A stretch of 6,023 bases of DNA, taken from contig SLBU01000051.1 of the NCBI GenBank assembly GCA_007126175.1, forward strand, positions 1-6,023, read 5' to 3'. The notes under the pieces were generated by a model, which worked only from the letters and a program-made list of their open reading frames with translations, was not told where the DNA came from and did no database searches. Origin of the DNA: Kiritimatiellia bacterium. Lineage in GTDB: Bacteria; Verrucomicrobiota; Kiritimatiellia; UBA8416. The position numbers and the translations under genes are program-made. Positions 5,837 through 6,023 of this stretch are shown in pieces; the first letter of the stretch is position 1; each line of letters starts with the position of its first letter.

Positions 5837-6022
5837 TCAAACCTTTTTGGGGTTATCTCCACCGGGATAAACCCGGTGGGCGATGACGTTACGGGTAAGG
5901 GCCATGCCGCCTATTAAGAGAATGACACTAAAGAAAGCTCCTCTCGAAACGCCAGCAATGAGGGCGGCGTCGGGTTCTCGAAATTGTTCCCCGATGATGC
6001 GCATGATGGCATATAGTACGAG
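5837..6022 (-). CDS. lgt: Prolipoprotein diacylglyceryl transferase Lgt, C-terminal 61 residues
   Basis: The minus strand is open from the window edge (base 6022) to TGA at 5837-5839. The 61 visible residues start LVLYAIMRIIGEQFREPDAA, which contains the Lgt signature RxxxExxREPD near the family's C-end, followed by a hydrophobic helix (GAFFSVILLIGGMAL, about residues 28-42) and a short polar tail ending in PKKV. Lgt is an inner-membrane enzyme that moves diacylglycerol from phosphatidylglycerol to the lipobox cysteine of prolipoproteins, the first step of lipoprotein maturation. After REPD the usual Met-Gly-Gln motif is replaced by S-R-G-A-F-F-S, a form I associate with PVC bacteria. The start and the catalytic N-terminal part are outside the window. 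The gene is convergent with uxaC, 31 nt from its stop, and its last codons contain a perfect hairpin. Confidence 0.88.
   Translation of the reverse strand, partial: LVLYAIMRIIGEQFREPDAALIAGVSRGAFFSVILLIGGMALTRNVIAHRVYPGGDNPKKV
5859..5879. terminator. Perfect hairpin in the 3' end of lgt, possible uxaC terminator
   Basis: CCACCGGG (5859-5866), loop ATAAA, CCCGGTGG (5872-5879): an 8-bp stem, seven of the pairs G-C, with one more T-G pair possible at 5858/5880. It is symmetric, so it folds on either strand. It lies 54 nt past the uxaC stop and would suit ending the uxaC transcript inside the convergent lgt gene. No U-run follows on either strand, and the bases also encode HRVYPGG of Lgt, so a terminator role is only possible. 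Confidence 0.4.
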
Positions 6023-6023
6023 A

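Noticed and set aside
1..6023. Mobile element, CRISPR, phage defence or other novel system
   Set aside because: No direct-repeat arrays, terminal inverted repeats, transposase, nuclease, toxin-antitoxin or reverse transcriptase motifs were seen in any frame; the genes are explained by known families apart from the small envelope pair at 2-668.

Overview
The window holds parts of seven protein-coding genes with little space between them, about 55-60% GC by eye. It is ordinary bacterial chromosome: no tRNA or rRNA, no CRISPR array, no transposase or IS end, no phage gene. Several protein details point to the PVC group (Verrucomicrobiota/Kiritimatiellota-like) rather than Proteobacteria or Firmicutes: a RecN with GPHEHQ and DANLGG in place of the usual GQHEHQ and D-x-G-x-SG, an Lgt ending in SRGAFFS after REPD, and a 50-residue lipoprotein with a PWN-PQ-WEG core. 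This placement is inference from family memory, not from a search.

Layout, left to right. (1) 2-668, plus strand: the 3' end of a coiled-coil protein with a beta-rich C-terminal domain, then a tiny lipoprotein gene 10 nt downstream. (2) 675-701: a GC-rich hairpin that fills the gap to the convergent recN. (3) 702-4243, minus strand: an extended SDR sugar-nucleotide-type epimerase/dehydratase, a class I SAM methyltransferase 7 nt behind it, and recN 49 nt further on. The three could be one transcript, but recN also has a good promoter-like sequence of its own. (4) 4244-4386: a 143-nt divergent control region. (5) 4387-5805, plus strand: uxaC, uronate isomerase. (6) 5837-6022, minus strand: the 3' end of lgt, convergent with uxaC, with a perfect 8-bp hairpin in its last codons.

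How the genes relate. UxaC starts catabolism of glucuronate/galacturonate and stands alone here, without the usual uxuA/uxaB/kdg neighbours. The SDR and methyltransferase look like a small sugar- or metabolite-modifying pair. RecN is DNA repair housekeeping. Lgt attaches the lipid to prolipoproteins, the class to which the small protein at 516 belongs.

I do not see an undescribed multi-gene system. The most useful second looks are: recN and uxaC, whose starts are firmly fixed by homology, both lack a Shine-Dalgarno sequence and both have a promoter-like pair whose -10 lies only 7-8 nt from the ATG (candidate leaderless mRNAs); both convergent junctions carry GC hairpins without a U-tract; and the coiled-coil/mini-lipoprotein pair has no known function.
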